From Bacteroidota bacterium (GTDB lineage: Bacteria; Bacteroidota; Ignavibacteria; UBA10030; BY39): DNA of 10,443 nt. The DNA lies in contig JAHJRJ010000020.1 of NCBI GenBank assembly GCA_018830765.1, positions 1 to 10,443 on the forward strand. Direction: 5' to 3'. Positions 1 to 7,890 of this stretch are shown here, one piece after another. The first letter of the stretch is position 1. The number at the start of each line of letters is the position of its first letter. The translations under genes were made by a program, and so were the position numbers. The notes below the pieces were generated by a model that had not been told where the DNA came from, did not search any database, and saw only the letters and a list, made by a program, of their open reading frames with translations.

Positions 1-1
1 A

Positions 2-922
2 ATGAAAATCACAGTAATCGGTCATATTTGTATGGATGTCATCCGGCATCCCGACGGAAAAGAATCACAGGGATACGGCGGCATTTACTACTCGCTCGTA
101 GCATTGGCGAACATTGTCGATCCCTACACAAAATTATTTCCCGTTTTCAGCGTCGGTAATAAAGACTATGCTACTCTAATCGAAAGGTTGAGCGCTTATC
201 CGAATATCGACACCGACGGGATATTCAAGCACGACGGACTGACAAATCAGGTTCATCTATTTTATGACGAAAAGCAAACAAGAATCGAATGTTCTCAAAG
301 CATCGCGCCGCCGATTCCTTTTAAAAAAATAAAGTCGTATCTTGAAACAAATATGATATTGATTAATATGGTTTCCGGATTCGACATTACACTAGATACA
401 TTAGACGAAATCCGAATGCACGTAAGAGAAGACGCTATACCGATTTATATGGACGCGCACAGTCTGTCGTTAGGTATAAACGGCGACGGCAGCAGGTACA
501 GACGACCATTGACAGACTGGCGACGATGGCTTTTTATGCTGCACACCGTTCAAATGAACGAGGAAGAAGCCGCGAGCTTAAGCGTAGAAAAGTATGACGA
601 ATTAAATTTCGTGAAACAGGTAACCGCATTGAATTCCAACAACGTAATTATTACACGTGGCGCCAACGGTTGCACATTGTATCACGATGAACGCAAACAA
701 ATACAACGCTTCGATTTTTCAGGAGAAAAAATTGAACGAACTGTTGATTCAACCGGTTGCGGCGATGTTTTTGCTGCTGCTTATTGCGCGAAGTACATCC
801 GGTCTAAGAATGAAACCATCTCTGCTGAGTTTGCGAACAAGGTGGCGGCATACAACGCCGAATGCAACGGCTCGTCCGAGATAGATAAACTTTCAAAATT
901 TAAAATCAATGAAATTAAATAA
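2..922 (+). CDS. PfkB/ribokinase-family sugar kinase, substrate unknown
   Basis: This 306-residue protein has the layout of the PfkB (ribokinase-like) kinases, which transfer the ATP gamma-phosphate to a sugar or nucleoside hydroxyl in the cytoplasm. Seen: a Gly-rich N-terminal substrate region (GYGGIYYSLVALANI, about 24-38), an NEEE motif (186-189) matching the family's Mg/phosphate N-x-x-E motif, an ITRGANG strand-turn (217-223), and the C-terminal PfkB signature DSTGCGDVFAAA (249-260) with anion-hole glycines and the presumed catalytic base Asp255. The length is normal for the family. The ATG is the second base of the window, so its ribosome site lies outside, and a start further upstream cannot be excluded. 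It ends 18 nt before dapB and is probably the head or an early member of the dap operon. The substrate cannot be read from sequence. The family call is firm; any specific name such as ribokinase or adenosine kinase would be a guess. Confidence 0.88.
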   Translation: MKITVIGHICMDVIRHPDGKESQGYGGIYYSLVALANIVDPYTKLFPVFSVGNKDYATLIERLSAYPNIDTDGIFKHDGLTNQVHLFYDEKQTRIECSQSIAPPIPFKKIKSYLETNMILINMVSGFDITLDTLDEIRMHVREDAIPIYMDAHSLSLGINGDGSRYRRPLTDWRRWLFMLHTVQMNEEEAASLSVEKYDELNFVKQVTALNSNNVIITRGANGCTLYHDERKQIQRFDFSGEKIERTVDSTGCGDVFAAAYCAKYIRSKNETISAEFANKVAAYNAECNGSSEIDKLSKFKINEIK

Positions 923-940
923 AGCAACGGAGAATAGAAT

Positions 941-1678
941 ATGAACATTGCTATAATAGGTTACGGAAATATGGGCAAGGAGGTGGAACAAGCTGCCGCC
1001 GAAAAAAAGATTAAAGTAGTCAAAATTATTACTGAAGATGAAAACTACCAAGCGCTGGCGATCAATAAAAATAATTTAAAAAATGTGGATGTCTGTATTG
1101 AGTTCACTACTCCAACTGCGGTATGGGATAATATTGAAGCAGTCGCCACTAGCGGAAAAGATATCGTAGTGGGAACTACCGGATGGTACAACAAGCTTGC
1201 CGACGTTCAAAAATTAGTTAAAAGCAAAAATATCGGATTGTTATATTGCCCCAATTTTTCACTCGGCGTCAATCTCTTGTACCAAATCGTAAATAATGCT
1301 TCGCATATTTTTAATAAGTTCGACGCTTACGATGTTATGGTATCTGAAATTCACCATAAAAATAAAGCTGATAGTCCGAGCGGCACGGCGCTATCGTTGG
1401 GGAATATCATCCTGCAAAACATCAAACGTAAAAATGAAGTGTTGCACGAAACCTCACACACAAAAATAAAACCCGAACAACTCCACATAACATCTACGCG
1501 TGTCGGTTCAGTAATAGGTAAGCATTCAGTAATGTTTGATTCTGAAGCGGACACGATTGAAATTACCCACACGGCAAAAAACCGGAGAGGTTTTGCATTA
1601 GGCGCTCTTTTAGCCGCAGAGTGGTTAGTCGGCAAGAAGGGTGTATTCACAATGAAAGATGTAATGAACTCGATATAA
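941..1678 (+). CDS. dapB: 4-hydroxy-tetrahydrodipicolinate reductase (DapB)
   Basis: DapB reduces 4-hydroxy-tetrahydrodipicolinate to tetrahydrodipicolinate with NAD(P)H, the second step of the diaminopimelate/lysine pathway after aspartate semialdehyde. The 245-residue protein starts with a Rossmann fold (GYGNMG, 7-12), followed by EFTTPTAV (54-61) and VGTTGW (77-82). The catalytic stretch EIHHKNKADSPSGTA (136-150) holds the family's His-His-x-x-Lys (H138, H139, K142) and the SPSGTA substrate loop. RVGSVIGKH (187-195) and ITHTAKNRRGFALGALLAAEW (208-228) match the C-terminal family blocks. It is somewhat shorter than E. coli DapB (273) but complete. The start is supported by a GGAG at 929-932, eight bases upstream. 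It sits between the PfkB gene and dapA in one operon, with the product passing on to DapD. Confidence 0.97.
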   Translation: MNIAIIGYGNMGKEVEQAAAEKKIKVVKIITEDENYQALAINKNNLKNVDVCIEFTTPTAVWDNIEAVATSGKDIVVGTTGWYNKLADVQKLVKSKNIGLLYCPNFSLGVNLLYQIVNNASHIFNKFDAYDVMVSEIHHKNKADSPSGTALSLGNIILQNIKRKNEVLHETSHTKIKPEQLHITSTRVGSVIGKHSVMFDSEADTIEITHTAKNRRGFALGALLAAEWLVGKKGVFTMKDVMNSI

Positions 1679-1723
1679 TTGAATGATGTCACGCAAGAAC
1701 CCAAATACAACGGACAACAAAAA

Positions 1724-1758
1724 ATACGAAGCACGAAATACGAAATACGAAATCCGAA
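1724..1758 (+). repeat. Five-copy 7-bp tandem repeat (ATACGAA type) in dapA leader
   Basis: Five consecutive heptamers occur here: ATACGAA (1724-1730), GCACGAA, ATACGAA, ATACGAA and ATCCGAA (1752-1758). They lie in the 109-nt dapB-dapA gap, starting 46 nt after the dapB stop. The frame is open, so the repeat translates as an Arg/Asn/Lys/Tyr/Glu-rich string that is unlikely to be real protein. The other intergenic tracts of this window share the 7-bp period but are far more A/T-rich. No function is visible. Confidence 0.85.
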
Positions 1759-1787
1759 ACAAACTTAAACTAAATGAAAGAATGATA

Positions 1788-2684
1788 ATGAAACGCAATT
1801 TATTTTTTCGCGGAACTGGAACGGCATTAGTAACGCCGTTCGCATCGGATGGCGTCGTTGACGAGAACGCACTTAAATTTCTTATAGATTTTCAAATTAA
1901 AAATGGCGTGGAAGCAATAATCCCAGCAGGAACCACGGGCGAGAGCGCAACGCTCAGCGAAGGTGAACTGCAGTTTGTAATAAGAACTGTAGTCGAAAAA
2001 GCGCGCGGTAAGGTCAAGGTAATAGCCGGCGCAGGTAGTAACGATACGAGCAAGGCGATAAAACTAGCACGGCTTGCTTGTGAAGCAGGCGCCGACGCGA
2101 TACTTTCCGTTACGCCGTATTACAACAAGCCGACCCAAGAAGGATTGTACCGACATTACGCCGTCATCGCAGAAGAAGTTGACGCTCCGATTGTGATGTA
2201 CAACGTTCCGGGAAGAACAGCGAGCAATATGGATGCAGAAACTGTTCTTCGCATCGCCGAAGAAATTCCAAACATAATCGGTGTAAAAGAAGCATCCGGA
2301 AATTTAAGTCAAATTATGGAAATCCTTCGTAACCGTCATGCCGGCTTTGGCGTCTGGTCGGGTGATGATGCTATCACTTTACCGATGATCGCTTTAGGAG
2401 CCGACGGTGTTATTTCTGTAGTCTCGAATGAAGTGCCAAAACTTTTTTCTCGAATGGTCCGGTTTGCGTTGGATGGAAAATTCGACCAAGCTTTGAAACT
2501 TCACAACAATCTTTTACCGTTGATGAATTTCAATTTTATCGAATCAAATCCGATTCCCGTAAAAGCAGTTCTCGCAGAGATGGGATATATAGCAGAAGTT
2601 TACCGGCTTCCATTAATTCCATTAAGTGATAAACACCGGTCAAAGATGATCTCTTTGCTGAAAAATCTGAAACTGATTAAATAA
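1788..2684 (+). CDS. dapA: 4-hydroxy-tetrahydrodipicolinate synthase (DapA)
   Basis: DapA condenses pyruvate with aspartate semialdehyde through a lysine Schiff base, the committed step of diaminopimelate/lysine synthesis. From the chosen start it is 298 residues, normal for the family. Seen: the TIM-barrel family motifs GTGTALVTPF (9-18), AGTTGESATLS (47-57) with the paired threonines, VTPYYNKP (108-115), MYNVPGRT (137-144) with the catalytic Tyr138 and carboxylate-binding Arg143, and GVKEASG (165-171) with the Schiff-base Lys167. The frame is open back to an ATG at 1683, but those extra 35 codons cross a heptamer repeat and have no counterpart in DapA proteins. I chose ATG 1788, which has a weak GAAAG at 1776-1780; ATG 1782, two codons earlier, is equally possible. 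The stop lies 2 nt before dapD. Feedback inhibition by lysine is known in some DapA proteins but was not assessed here. Confidence 0.96.
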   Translation: MKRNLFFRGTGTALVTPFASDGVVDENALKFLIDFQIKNGVEAIIPAGTTGESATLSEGELQFVIRTVVEKARGKVKVIAGAGSNDTSKAIKLARLACEAGADAILSVTPYYNKPTQEGLYRHYAVIAEEVDAPIVMYNVPGRTASNMDAETVLRIAEEIPNIIGVKEASGNLSQIMEILRNRHAGFGVWSGDDAITLPMIALGADGVISVVSNEVPKLFSRMVRFALDGKFDQALKLHNNLLPLMNFNFIESNPIPVKAVLAEMGYIAEVYRLPLIPLSDKHRSKMISLLKNLKLIK

Positions 2685-2686
2685 AT

Positions 2687-3520
2687 ATGACTCTACAAGA
2701 AAAAATAGAAAAGCTATACGGTCTTCCCGCCGATGGTCTTAATCGCGATGAAGTTGGTGAAGCTTTTAATGAATTAAAAAATTTATTAAATCACGGCAGA
2801 GTAAGATCAGCAGAACCTGTCGATGGCGGATGGAAAGTAAATGTTTGGGTAAAGAAAGGAATTCTACTCGCTTTTAGAATAGGGGCGCTGACTGAATTCT
2901 CTGGCGACGATTTATTCAAATATTTCGACAAATCCACGATGCACGTTCGCCGTTTCAGTTTAGGCGATAACGTGCGAATTGTTCCGGGCGGCAGCGCTGT
3001 TCGCGACGGAGCTTTTGTTTCAAAAGGAGTCGTTATAATGCCGCCTGCTTACATTAATATTGGCGCATACGTAGATGAAGGGACGATGATTGATTCGCAC
3101 GCTCTTGTCGGTTCGTGTGCCCAAATTGGGAAGCGGGTTCACTTGAGCGCGGCTGCCCAAATTGGCGGTGTTTTGGAACCGATCGGCGCGATGCCCGTTG
3201 TTATTGAAGACGATGTAATGGTTGGCGGTAATTGCGGTGTCTATGAAGGCACAATAGTTAAAAAAGGATGTGTGCTTGCTTCGGGTGTAATCATTACGGG
3301 GTCAACGCCGGTTTACGATATCGTCAATCAAACAATTTATAAAAAATCTTCCGATAGACCGTTTACTATTCCTGAGAACGCCGTAGTAGTTTCGGGTTCT
3401 CGTCCGTTGAGTAACGATTGGGCAAAAGGTCAAAACATTTCAGTATATGCGCCCGTCATCATCAAATACCGTGACGCAAAAACCGATGCTGCGACTACGA
3501 TAGAAGAAAGTTTGAGGTAG
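2687..3520 (+). CDS. dapD: Tetrahydrodipicolinate N-succinyltransferase (DapD)
   Basis: DapD transfers succinyl from succinyl-CoA to tetrahydrodipicolinate, so this organism very likely uses the succinylase branch rather than the DapL or Ddh shortcuts. The 277-residue length matches E. coli DapD (274). An alpha-helical N-terminal domain (about 1-95) is followed by a left-handed beta-helix of hexapeptide repeats (about 96-205). Diagnostic blocks are FRVVP-like VRIVPGGSAVRDGAFV (96-111), NIGAYVDEGTMID (124-136), VGSCAQIGKRVHLS (141-154), IGGVLEP (159-165) and YEGTIV (186-191), with VVVSGSRP (233-240) near the end. By alignment with known DapD proteins, Asp136 and Glu187 are the likely active-site acids (inference). 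The gene starts 2 nt after dapA, so translation is probably coupled. The next enzymes, DapC and DapE, are not in the window. Confidence 0.97.
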   Translation: MTLQEKIEKLYGLPADGLNRDEVGEAFNELKNLLNHGRVRSAEPVDGGWKVNVWVKKGILLAFRIGALTEFSGDDLFKYFDKSTMHVRRFSLGDNVRIVPGGSAVRDGAFVSKGVVIMPPAYINIGAYVDEGTMIDSHALVGSCAQIGKRVHLSAAAQIGGVLEPIGAMPVVIEDDVMVGGNCGVYEGTIVKKGCVLASGVIITGSTPVYDIVNQTIYKKSSDRPFTIPENAVVVSGSRPLSNDWAKGQNISVYAPVIIKYRDAKTDAATTIEESLR

Positions 3521-3521
3521 T

Positions 3522-4460
3522 ATGAAACGTGTTTTGATTACAGGCAGCAACGGACTGTTAGGGCAAAAAATTACCGAACTTTTCTCACGCAGCAAAAAAT
3601 ACGAGATATTAAACACTTCGGTAGAAGATAAACCATTCTTGCCTAACGTTGATAATTTTCATTACCGGCAATTAGATATAACAAGCCGGTCTTCTGTTTT
3701 GAAATTAATAGATGATATTTTACCCGAAGTAATAATAAATACAGCCGCAGTGACAAACGTTGACCTTTGCGAAACTGAACGTGCACTCGCCTGGCGGATT
3801 AACGTAAAGGGGGTAGAGAATCTTGTTTACGCAGCAAAAATGATTGGCGCAAAAATTATTCATTTTTCAACCGACTATGTTTTCGACGGTAAAAATGGGC
3901 CTTATCACGAATCCGACAGACCAAATCCGTTATCGTATTATGGACGGACGAAGCTTGCAAGTGAAAACCTTTTGCTTACATCGGGTATTCCACACACAAT
4001 CGTTCGAACTATGGTTCTCTATGGTGTGGCTAATCAAGTGAAAAATAATTTTGCACTATGGCTGGTAGATAATTTAGGCGAAGGCAAACAAGTTCGCGTT
4101 GTTGGCGACCAAATCTGCAACCCCACACTCGTGGACGACCTTGCGTATGCTGTCCTGAAAATTGTGGAATTTAATCGTGACGGTCTCTACCACATCGCTG
4201 GCAATGATTTGGTGAGCCGATATGATTTTGCCGTGGAACTGGCGAAAAAATTCAAATTCGATAAAAAATTAATCATACCAATTAAAACCTCGATATTGAA
4301 ACAACCGGCGCCAAGACCGATGAAATCAGGTTTTATAATCTTAAAAGCAGAAACTGAGCTCAGTATAAAAATGTCGGGCGTGGAACAGGGATTAACAGTA
4401 TTTCGTAATCAACTCATTAATGCTCGCTCTGTGGATGATGATCCTGATTTTATGTTTTAA
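3522..4460 (+). CDS. RmlD/RfbD-like NAD(P)-dependent sugar-nucleotide reductase (SDR)
   Basis: This is an extended short-chain dehydrogenase of 312 residues, close to dTDP-4-dehydrorhamnose reductase (RmlD/RfbD), which makes dTDP-L-rhamnose for surface polysaccharide. Seen: the Rossmann loop GSNGLLG (8-14), NTAAVTNVDLCE (73-84), STDYVFDG (116-123) with the catalytic Ser/Thr, and YGRTK (140-144) carrying the Tyr-Lys pair. VRTMVLYG (161-168) and a C-terminal RPMKSGF (265-271) resemble the family's RP-x-x-S/T-G block. It begins one base after the dapD stop, so it is the last gene of the dap operon. No other rhamnose gene (rmlA, B or C) is visible, so the substrate is uncertain. A related reductase of unknown substrate is the main alternative. 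The last dozen residues are acidic and poorly conserved-looking. Confidence 0.82.
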   Translation: MKRVLITGSNGLLGQKITELFSRSKKYEILNTSVEDKPFLPNVDNFHYRQLDITSRSSVLKLIDDILPEVIINTAAVTNVDLCETERALAWRINVKGVENLVYAAKMIGAKIIHFSTDYVFDGKNGPYHESDRPNPLSYYGRTKLASENLLLTSGIPHTIVRTMVLYGVANQVKNNFALWLVDNLGEGKQVRVVGDQICNPTLVDDLAYAVLKIVEFNRDGLYHIAGNDLVSRYDFAVELAKKFKFDKKLIIPIKTSILKQPAPRPMKSGFIILKAETELSIKMSGVEQGLTVFRNQLINARSVDDDPDFMF

Positions 4461-4485
4461 TTTTGTTAAGTTATTATTAAGTTTT

Positions 4486-4571
4486 GCTGGTTCTCGAGTA
4501 GTGAAGTCATAGACGAAGCGCCCGCCCCGCACGCGGTTCGGGCGGGGTAACGAGAGAACTTTTGGGACAGC
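4486..4571. repeat. GC-rich inverted repeat in rfbD-like/serS spacer
   Basis: A 7-bp G/C stem, CCCGCCC (4521-4527) with GGGCGGG (4540-4546), closes a 12-nt loop. It is enclosed by an outer 6-bp stem, GTTCTC (4490-4495) with GAGAAC (4554-4559), and possibly GCTG (4486-4489) with CAGC (4568-4571). It stands out as G/C-rich in an AT-rich spacer. It could help end transcription of the upstream operon, although no U-tract follows directly. It could also be a dispersed intergenic repeat. It lies 30-110 nt after the upstream stop. Confidence 0.6.
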
Positions 4572-4581
4572 CCCTTAATGG

Positions 4582-4658
4582 AAGCCATTCAAGAACAGCG
4601 AACTGTTTTATCCCGTAAAACGGGATTTAACAGTTTCGTAACCTTTTTGAAATGGGCT
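4582..4658 (+). promoter_or_regulatory. Nested hairpin upstream of serS
   Basis: AACTGTT (4601-4607) pairs with AACAGTT (4629-4635), and inside it ATCCCGT (4610-4616) pairs with ACGGGAT (4620-4626) over an AAA loop. A symmetric TT/TT internal loop lies between the two 7-bp stems. An outer bulged stem may form between AGCCATTCAA (4583-4592) and TTGAAATGGGCT (4647-4658). The structure ends about 50 nt before the serS ATG. It could be a terminator for the upstream operon, a leader element of serS, or a dispersed repeat; the sequence does not decide. No T-box signature (AGGGUGG-type antiterminator) is present. Confidence 0.6.
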
Positions 4659-4707
4659 CAATTCTATTGTAAAGAAAAACAATGATATGAAAGGATAGAA
4701 AAAATTT

Positions 4708-5991
4708 ATGTTAGATATCAAATTTATTCGTGAACATCCTGATCTTGTAAAAGAAGGAATACGGAAAAAAGGCGACGTTGACAGAATCGATGAGGTTCTT
4801 TTGTTAGATAAGAAGCGTCGCGAAGTAATACAAAAGACCGAAGCTCTGAAAAACCAGCGAAATGTTGTTTCCGAAGAAATTGCGAAAATAAAAAAGTCGG
4901 GTCAGGATGCTATTCAGGCAATTTCCGAGATGAATAAGGTAAAAGATGAAATTAAATCGTTGGACAATGAATTAAGAAAGATTGAAGAAGAGTTTAACAA
5001 TCTGTTGCTGACGATTCCGAACGTTCCTCATCCGTCGGTGCCCGAGGGGCACAAGCCCGAAGATAATCAAGCGATCTTCTCGTGGGGTAAATTGCATCCC
5101 GAATACATCGGGGTAAATGAGACAGATTTCGAGCCGAAGCCGCATTGGGAATTGGCTGAAAAGTTAGACATCATAGATTTTGGAACCGGTGTAAAAGTGA
5201 CCGGTGCGGGATTTCCCTTTTATAAAAATCGAGGCGCTAAATTACAGCGCGCGCTGATTAATTTCTTTTTAGACGAAGCTCACGGCAAGGGCTACATAGA
5301 AATACAGCCGCCGTTAATGATAAATACGGCAAGCGCAACCGGAACAGGTCAGTTGCCGGATAAGGAAGATTTGATGTATGTGGTAAACCGTGACGAATTG
5401 TATCTTGTGCCGACAGCCGAAGTTCCTTTAACAAATTTGCATCGCGATGAAATCTTATCGGAAAAAGATTTACCGGTTAAATACTGTGCCTACACGCCTT
5501 GCTTCAGGCGCGAAGCAGGTTCGTATGGCAAGAATGTTCGCGGTCTAAACAGATTGCATCAATTCGATAAAGTTGAGTTGGTTAAGTTTGTCCATCCGGG
5601 TACTTCTTACAACGAGCTCGAAGGTTTGCGTTCGGACGCAGAAGCTTTGTTGCAAAAACTGAATTTACCGTATCGAGTTCTCCTGATGTGCACCGGTGAT
5701 ATGGGTTTCACTCAATCAAAAAAATACGATTTAGAAGTTTGGGCGATAGGGCAAAAATGTTGGCTCGAAGTTTCTTCAATTTCGAATTTTGAATCTTTTC
5801 AAGCGCGCCGCATAAATGTCCGTTTCAGACTCGCCGGTGGTAAGCCGGAATTTGTGCACACGCTAAACGGATCCGGTTTGGCTCTACCGCGTATCGTTGC
5901 AGCGATTATAGAAAACTACCAGACACCCGAGGGAAAAGTTATCGTTCCGAAAGTGTTACATAAATACACAGGGTTTGAGGTGATTGGATAA
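4708..5991 (+). CDS. serS: Seryl-tRNA synthetase
   Basis: SerRS charges tRNA-Ser (and tRNA-Sec where present) with serine in the cytoplasm. At 427 residues it matches E. coli SerS (430). The N-terminal region (about 25-105) is Lys/Glu-rich and predicted to form the long antiparallel coiled coil that grips the tRNA extra arm. The class II catalytic core follows: TAEVPLTN (236-243, serine-binding TxE loop), motif 2 FRREAGSYGKNVRGLNRLHQ (266-285), a GQKCWLEVSSISNFESFQAR block (348-367), and motif 3 NGSGLALPRIVAAIIENYQ (387-405) with the invariant Arg395. An AAAGGA at 4690-4695 lies 12 nt before the ATG, a slightly long spacing. The gene appears to be its own transcription unit, separated from the dap operon by a structured 247-nt spacer and from the ABC genes by a repeat-rich 136-nt spacer. 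Confidence 0.98.
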   Translation: MLDIKFIREHPDLVKEGIRKKGDVDRIDEVLLLDKKRREVIQKTEALKNQRNVVSEEIAKIKKSGQDAIQAISEMNKVKDEIKSLDNELRKIEEEFNNLLLTIPNVPHPSVPEGHKPEDNQAIFSWGKLHPEYIGVNETDFEPKPHWELAEKLDIIDFGTGVKVTGAGFPFYKNRGAKLQRALINFFLDEAHGKGYIEIQPPLMINTASATGTGQLPDKEDLMYVVNRDELYLVPTAEVPLTNLHRDEILSEKDLPVKYCAYTPCFRREAGSYGKNVRGLNRLHQFDKVELVKFVHPGTSYNELEGLRSDAEALLQKLNLPYRVLLMCTGDMGFTQSKKYDLEVWAIGQKCWLEVSSISNFESFQARRINVRFRLAGGKPEFVHTLNGSGLALPRIVAAIIENYQTPEGKVIVPKVLHKYTGFEVIG

Positions 5992-5993
5992 AC

Positions 5994-6127
5994 AAGTCAA
6001 AATTAAAAATATTCCGATTTTTTTAAAAAATAAAAATTACACCACTAAGGCTCACTAAGTCTTTTTACGTAATCCCAATTTATGAATACTATTTTTACTT
6101 TTGCATTTTTTATTTTTAATTGTTTTT
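5994..6127. repeat. Heptamer-bracketed spacer between serS and the first ABC gene
   Basis: Two nt after the serS stop comes AAGTCAA, AATTAAA and a degenerate third unit (5994-6014). The spacer ends in T-rich heptamers (TTTTACT, TTTGCAT, TTTTTAT, TTTTAAT; 6093-6120) plus TGTTTTT, reaching the ATG at 6128. Between them lies AT-rich sequence with two CACTAAG copies 10 bp apart (6043-6049, 6053-6059). No gene, RNA or convincing terminator is seen. The A-rich and T-rich ends are in opposite orientation, the same layout as around the four-helix bundle gene at 7891-8357. Confidence 0.65.
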
Positions 6128-7888
6128 ATGAAACCCCTTTTACGGTTACTACCATATTTATCAAAGTATAAAAAAACTTTGTTCATGGGTTTACTCTCCA
6201 TTGTAGGCAGTAACATTTTTACTGTTATACAGCCGCACTTTATCGGTAAAGCAATCGACGAGCTAAAGCGAGGTATCTCAACTCACAACCTGGATCCGGT
6301 TGACCTGCTTTTTTACGCCGGCTTGATTGTCGGGTTTACTTTGGTCGCGGGCGTGCTCTCTTTCTTGACTCGTCAAACGATCATAGTTGTTTCGCGTCAT
6401 ATCGAGTATGACATCAGGAACGATTTTTTATCGCACATACAAAAACTCCCCTTCTCATATTTTCAAAATACACCGACCGGCGATTTAATGGCACACGCGA
6501 CAAATGACATTGGCGCTGTTCGTAATACGCTCGGACCAGGTATTATGTATCCTGCCGATACACTGGTTACGTTCGTGATGGTTTTAACTATGATGCTGCT
6601 GAAAGATTGGCAGCTAACGCTAATGGTTCTCATTCCATTACCTCTTGTTTCGTTCGCTGTATATAAATTGGGTAAGCTAATCAATCAAAGATTTCAAGAA
6701 CGGCAGGAACAGTACTCAAAACTTACTACCCGCGCACAGGAAAGTCTCTCCGGTATTCGCGTCATAAAAGCTTATGTCAGGGAAAATTTTGAAATCGAGT
6801 CGTTTCGAAGTATCAGTTGGGAATATTTTAAAAAGAATTTGGTGCTTGCGAAAATCCAATCAATAATCTGGCCCACGATGTTTCTCCTTGTCGGCGTTTC
6901 CCTCGTTATCACTATTTACTACGGAGGTTCGAAAGTAATCGACGGCAAATTATCTATAGGAACGCTCACAGCTTTCTTCGCATACCTCGTTATGTTGATC
7001 TGGCCTATGATCGCTTTCGGATGGGTGATAAATATTTTGCAGCAAGGCGCTGCATCTATGAAACGGCTTGCAAAAATTTTCGACACAGAACCTGAGATTG
7101 AAAACAATGAATACACCGATTACTCAATTAAAGAAATAAAAGGAGATATCGAGTTCCGGAATGTTACTTTTAATCACAAGAAGTCCAAGCAACCTGATCT
7201 CCAAAACATTCAACTAAAAATCGAACGTGGAAAGACAATTGCAGTTGTCGGATACACAGGTTCCGGTAAATCGACGATCGTAAATCTCATCCCACGTTTA
7301 TACGATATTTCTGATGGCGAGCTTCTGATCGACGGCATCGATATAAAGAAAATACCGTTGGAAGTTTTACGTTCTAATATCGGTTACGTTCCGCAGGAAA
7401 CATTTTTGTTCTCAGATACGATCGCTCACAACATTGCTTACGGAGTCGAAGAATATGATGAAGTGAATATCGTGCAAGCGGCAGATATAGCACAATTGAC
7501 AAAAGACGTTGAGGAATTTCCGAAACAGTTCGAAACAATGATAGGAGAACGCGGAATAACGCTTTCGGGTGGACAGAAACAACGTGCCGGTATCGCCCGC
7601 GCAGTTATACGAGACCCGAAAATATTGATACTCGATGATGCGCTCTCGGCGGTAGATATTCATACCGAAGAAGAAATTTTAAAACGTTTGAAAAAAGTTA
7701 TGGAAAATCGTACAAGTATCATTATAAGCCATCGTATCTCCACCGTCAAAGATGCGGACTTGATCGTGGTAATAGATAAAGGACAGATTGTTGAACGAGG
7801 CACGCACGGTGAGTTAGTAGTGATCGGTGGTATATATGCAGATTTACACTATAAGCAGATGTTGGAAGAAGAATTGGAAAAACTATAA
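6128..7888 (+). CDS. ABC exporter half-transporter, subunit with degenerate catalytic Glu
   Basis: A 586-residue fused membrane-ATPase half-transporter (type IV ABC exporter) of the inner membrane. About six hydrophobic segments lie in residues 18-310, and the ATPase domain occupies about 339-586. Seen: Walker A GYTGSGKST (375-383), Q-loop Gln423, signature LSGGQ (479-483), Walker B ILILD ending at Asp503, D-loop SAVD (507-510) and switch His535. The residue after Walker B, normally the catalytic Glu, is Asp504, and the A-loop position is His350 rather than Tyr. This fits the TM287/BmrC-like member of a heterodimer whose partner is the gene at 8358. The frame is open to a TTG at 6101, but I chose ATG 6128 because the extra residues come from a T-rich heptamer tract. 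No Shine-Dalgarno site is visible. Substrate unknown; drugs or lipids are family possibilities. Confidence 0.93.
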   Translation: MKPLLRLLPYLSKYKKTLFMGLLSIVGSNIFTVIQPHFIGKAIDELKRGISTHNLDPVDLLFYAGLIVGFTLVAGVLSFLTRQTIIVVSRHIEYDIRNDFLSHIQKLPFSYFQNTPTGDLMAHATNDIGAVRNTLGPGIMYPADTLVTFVMVLTMMLLKDWQLTLMVLIPLPLVSFAVYKLGKLINQRFQERQEQYSKLTTRAQESLSGIRVIKAYVRENFEIESFRSISWEYFKKNLVLAKIQSIIWPTMFLLVGVSLVITIYYGGSKVIDGKLSIGTLTAFFAYLVMLIWPMIAFGWVINILQQGAASMKRLAKIFDTEPEIENNEYTDYSIKEIKGDIEFRNVTFNHKKSKQPDLQNIQLKIERGKTIAVVGYTGSGKSTIVNLIPRLYDISDGELLIDGIDIKKIPLEVLRSNIGYVPQETFLFSDTIAHNIAYGVEEYDEVNIVQAADIAQLTKDVEEFPKQFETMIGERGITLSGGQKQRAGIARAVIRDPKILILDDALSAVDIHTEEEILKRLKKVMENRTSIIISHRISTVKDADLIVVIDKGQIVERGTHGELVVIGGIYADLHYKQMLEEELEKL

Positions 7889-7890
7889 GG

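Noticed and set aside
1351..1734. Minus-strand open frame of 127 codons over dapB
   Set aside because: It is antisense to the conserved catalytic half of dapB and shows no recognisable motif or ribosome site.
1724..1758. CRISPR array
   Set aside because: The units are 7 bp and contiguous, with no spacers and no cas genes.
4582..4707. T-box riboswitch controlling serS
   Set aside because: No T-box antiterminator consensus or terminator/antiterminator pair can be found; the hairpin is a simple nested stem.
5992..6040. Rho-independent terminator after serS
   Set aside because: The possible stem is almost purely A/T with mismatches and no G/C core, so it would be weak.
6101..6127. TTG start giving the first ABC protein nine extra residues
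   Set aside because: The added residues come from the T-rich heptamer tract. ATG 6128 gives the usual N-terminus, and the matching leader before the second ABC gene also ends at its ATG.
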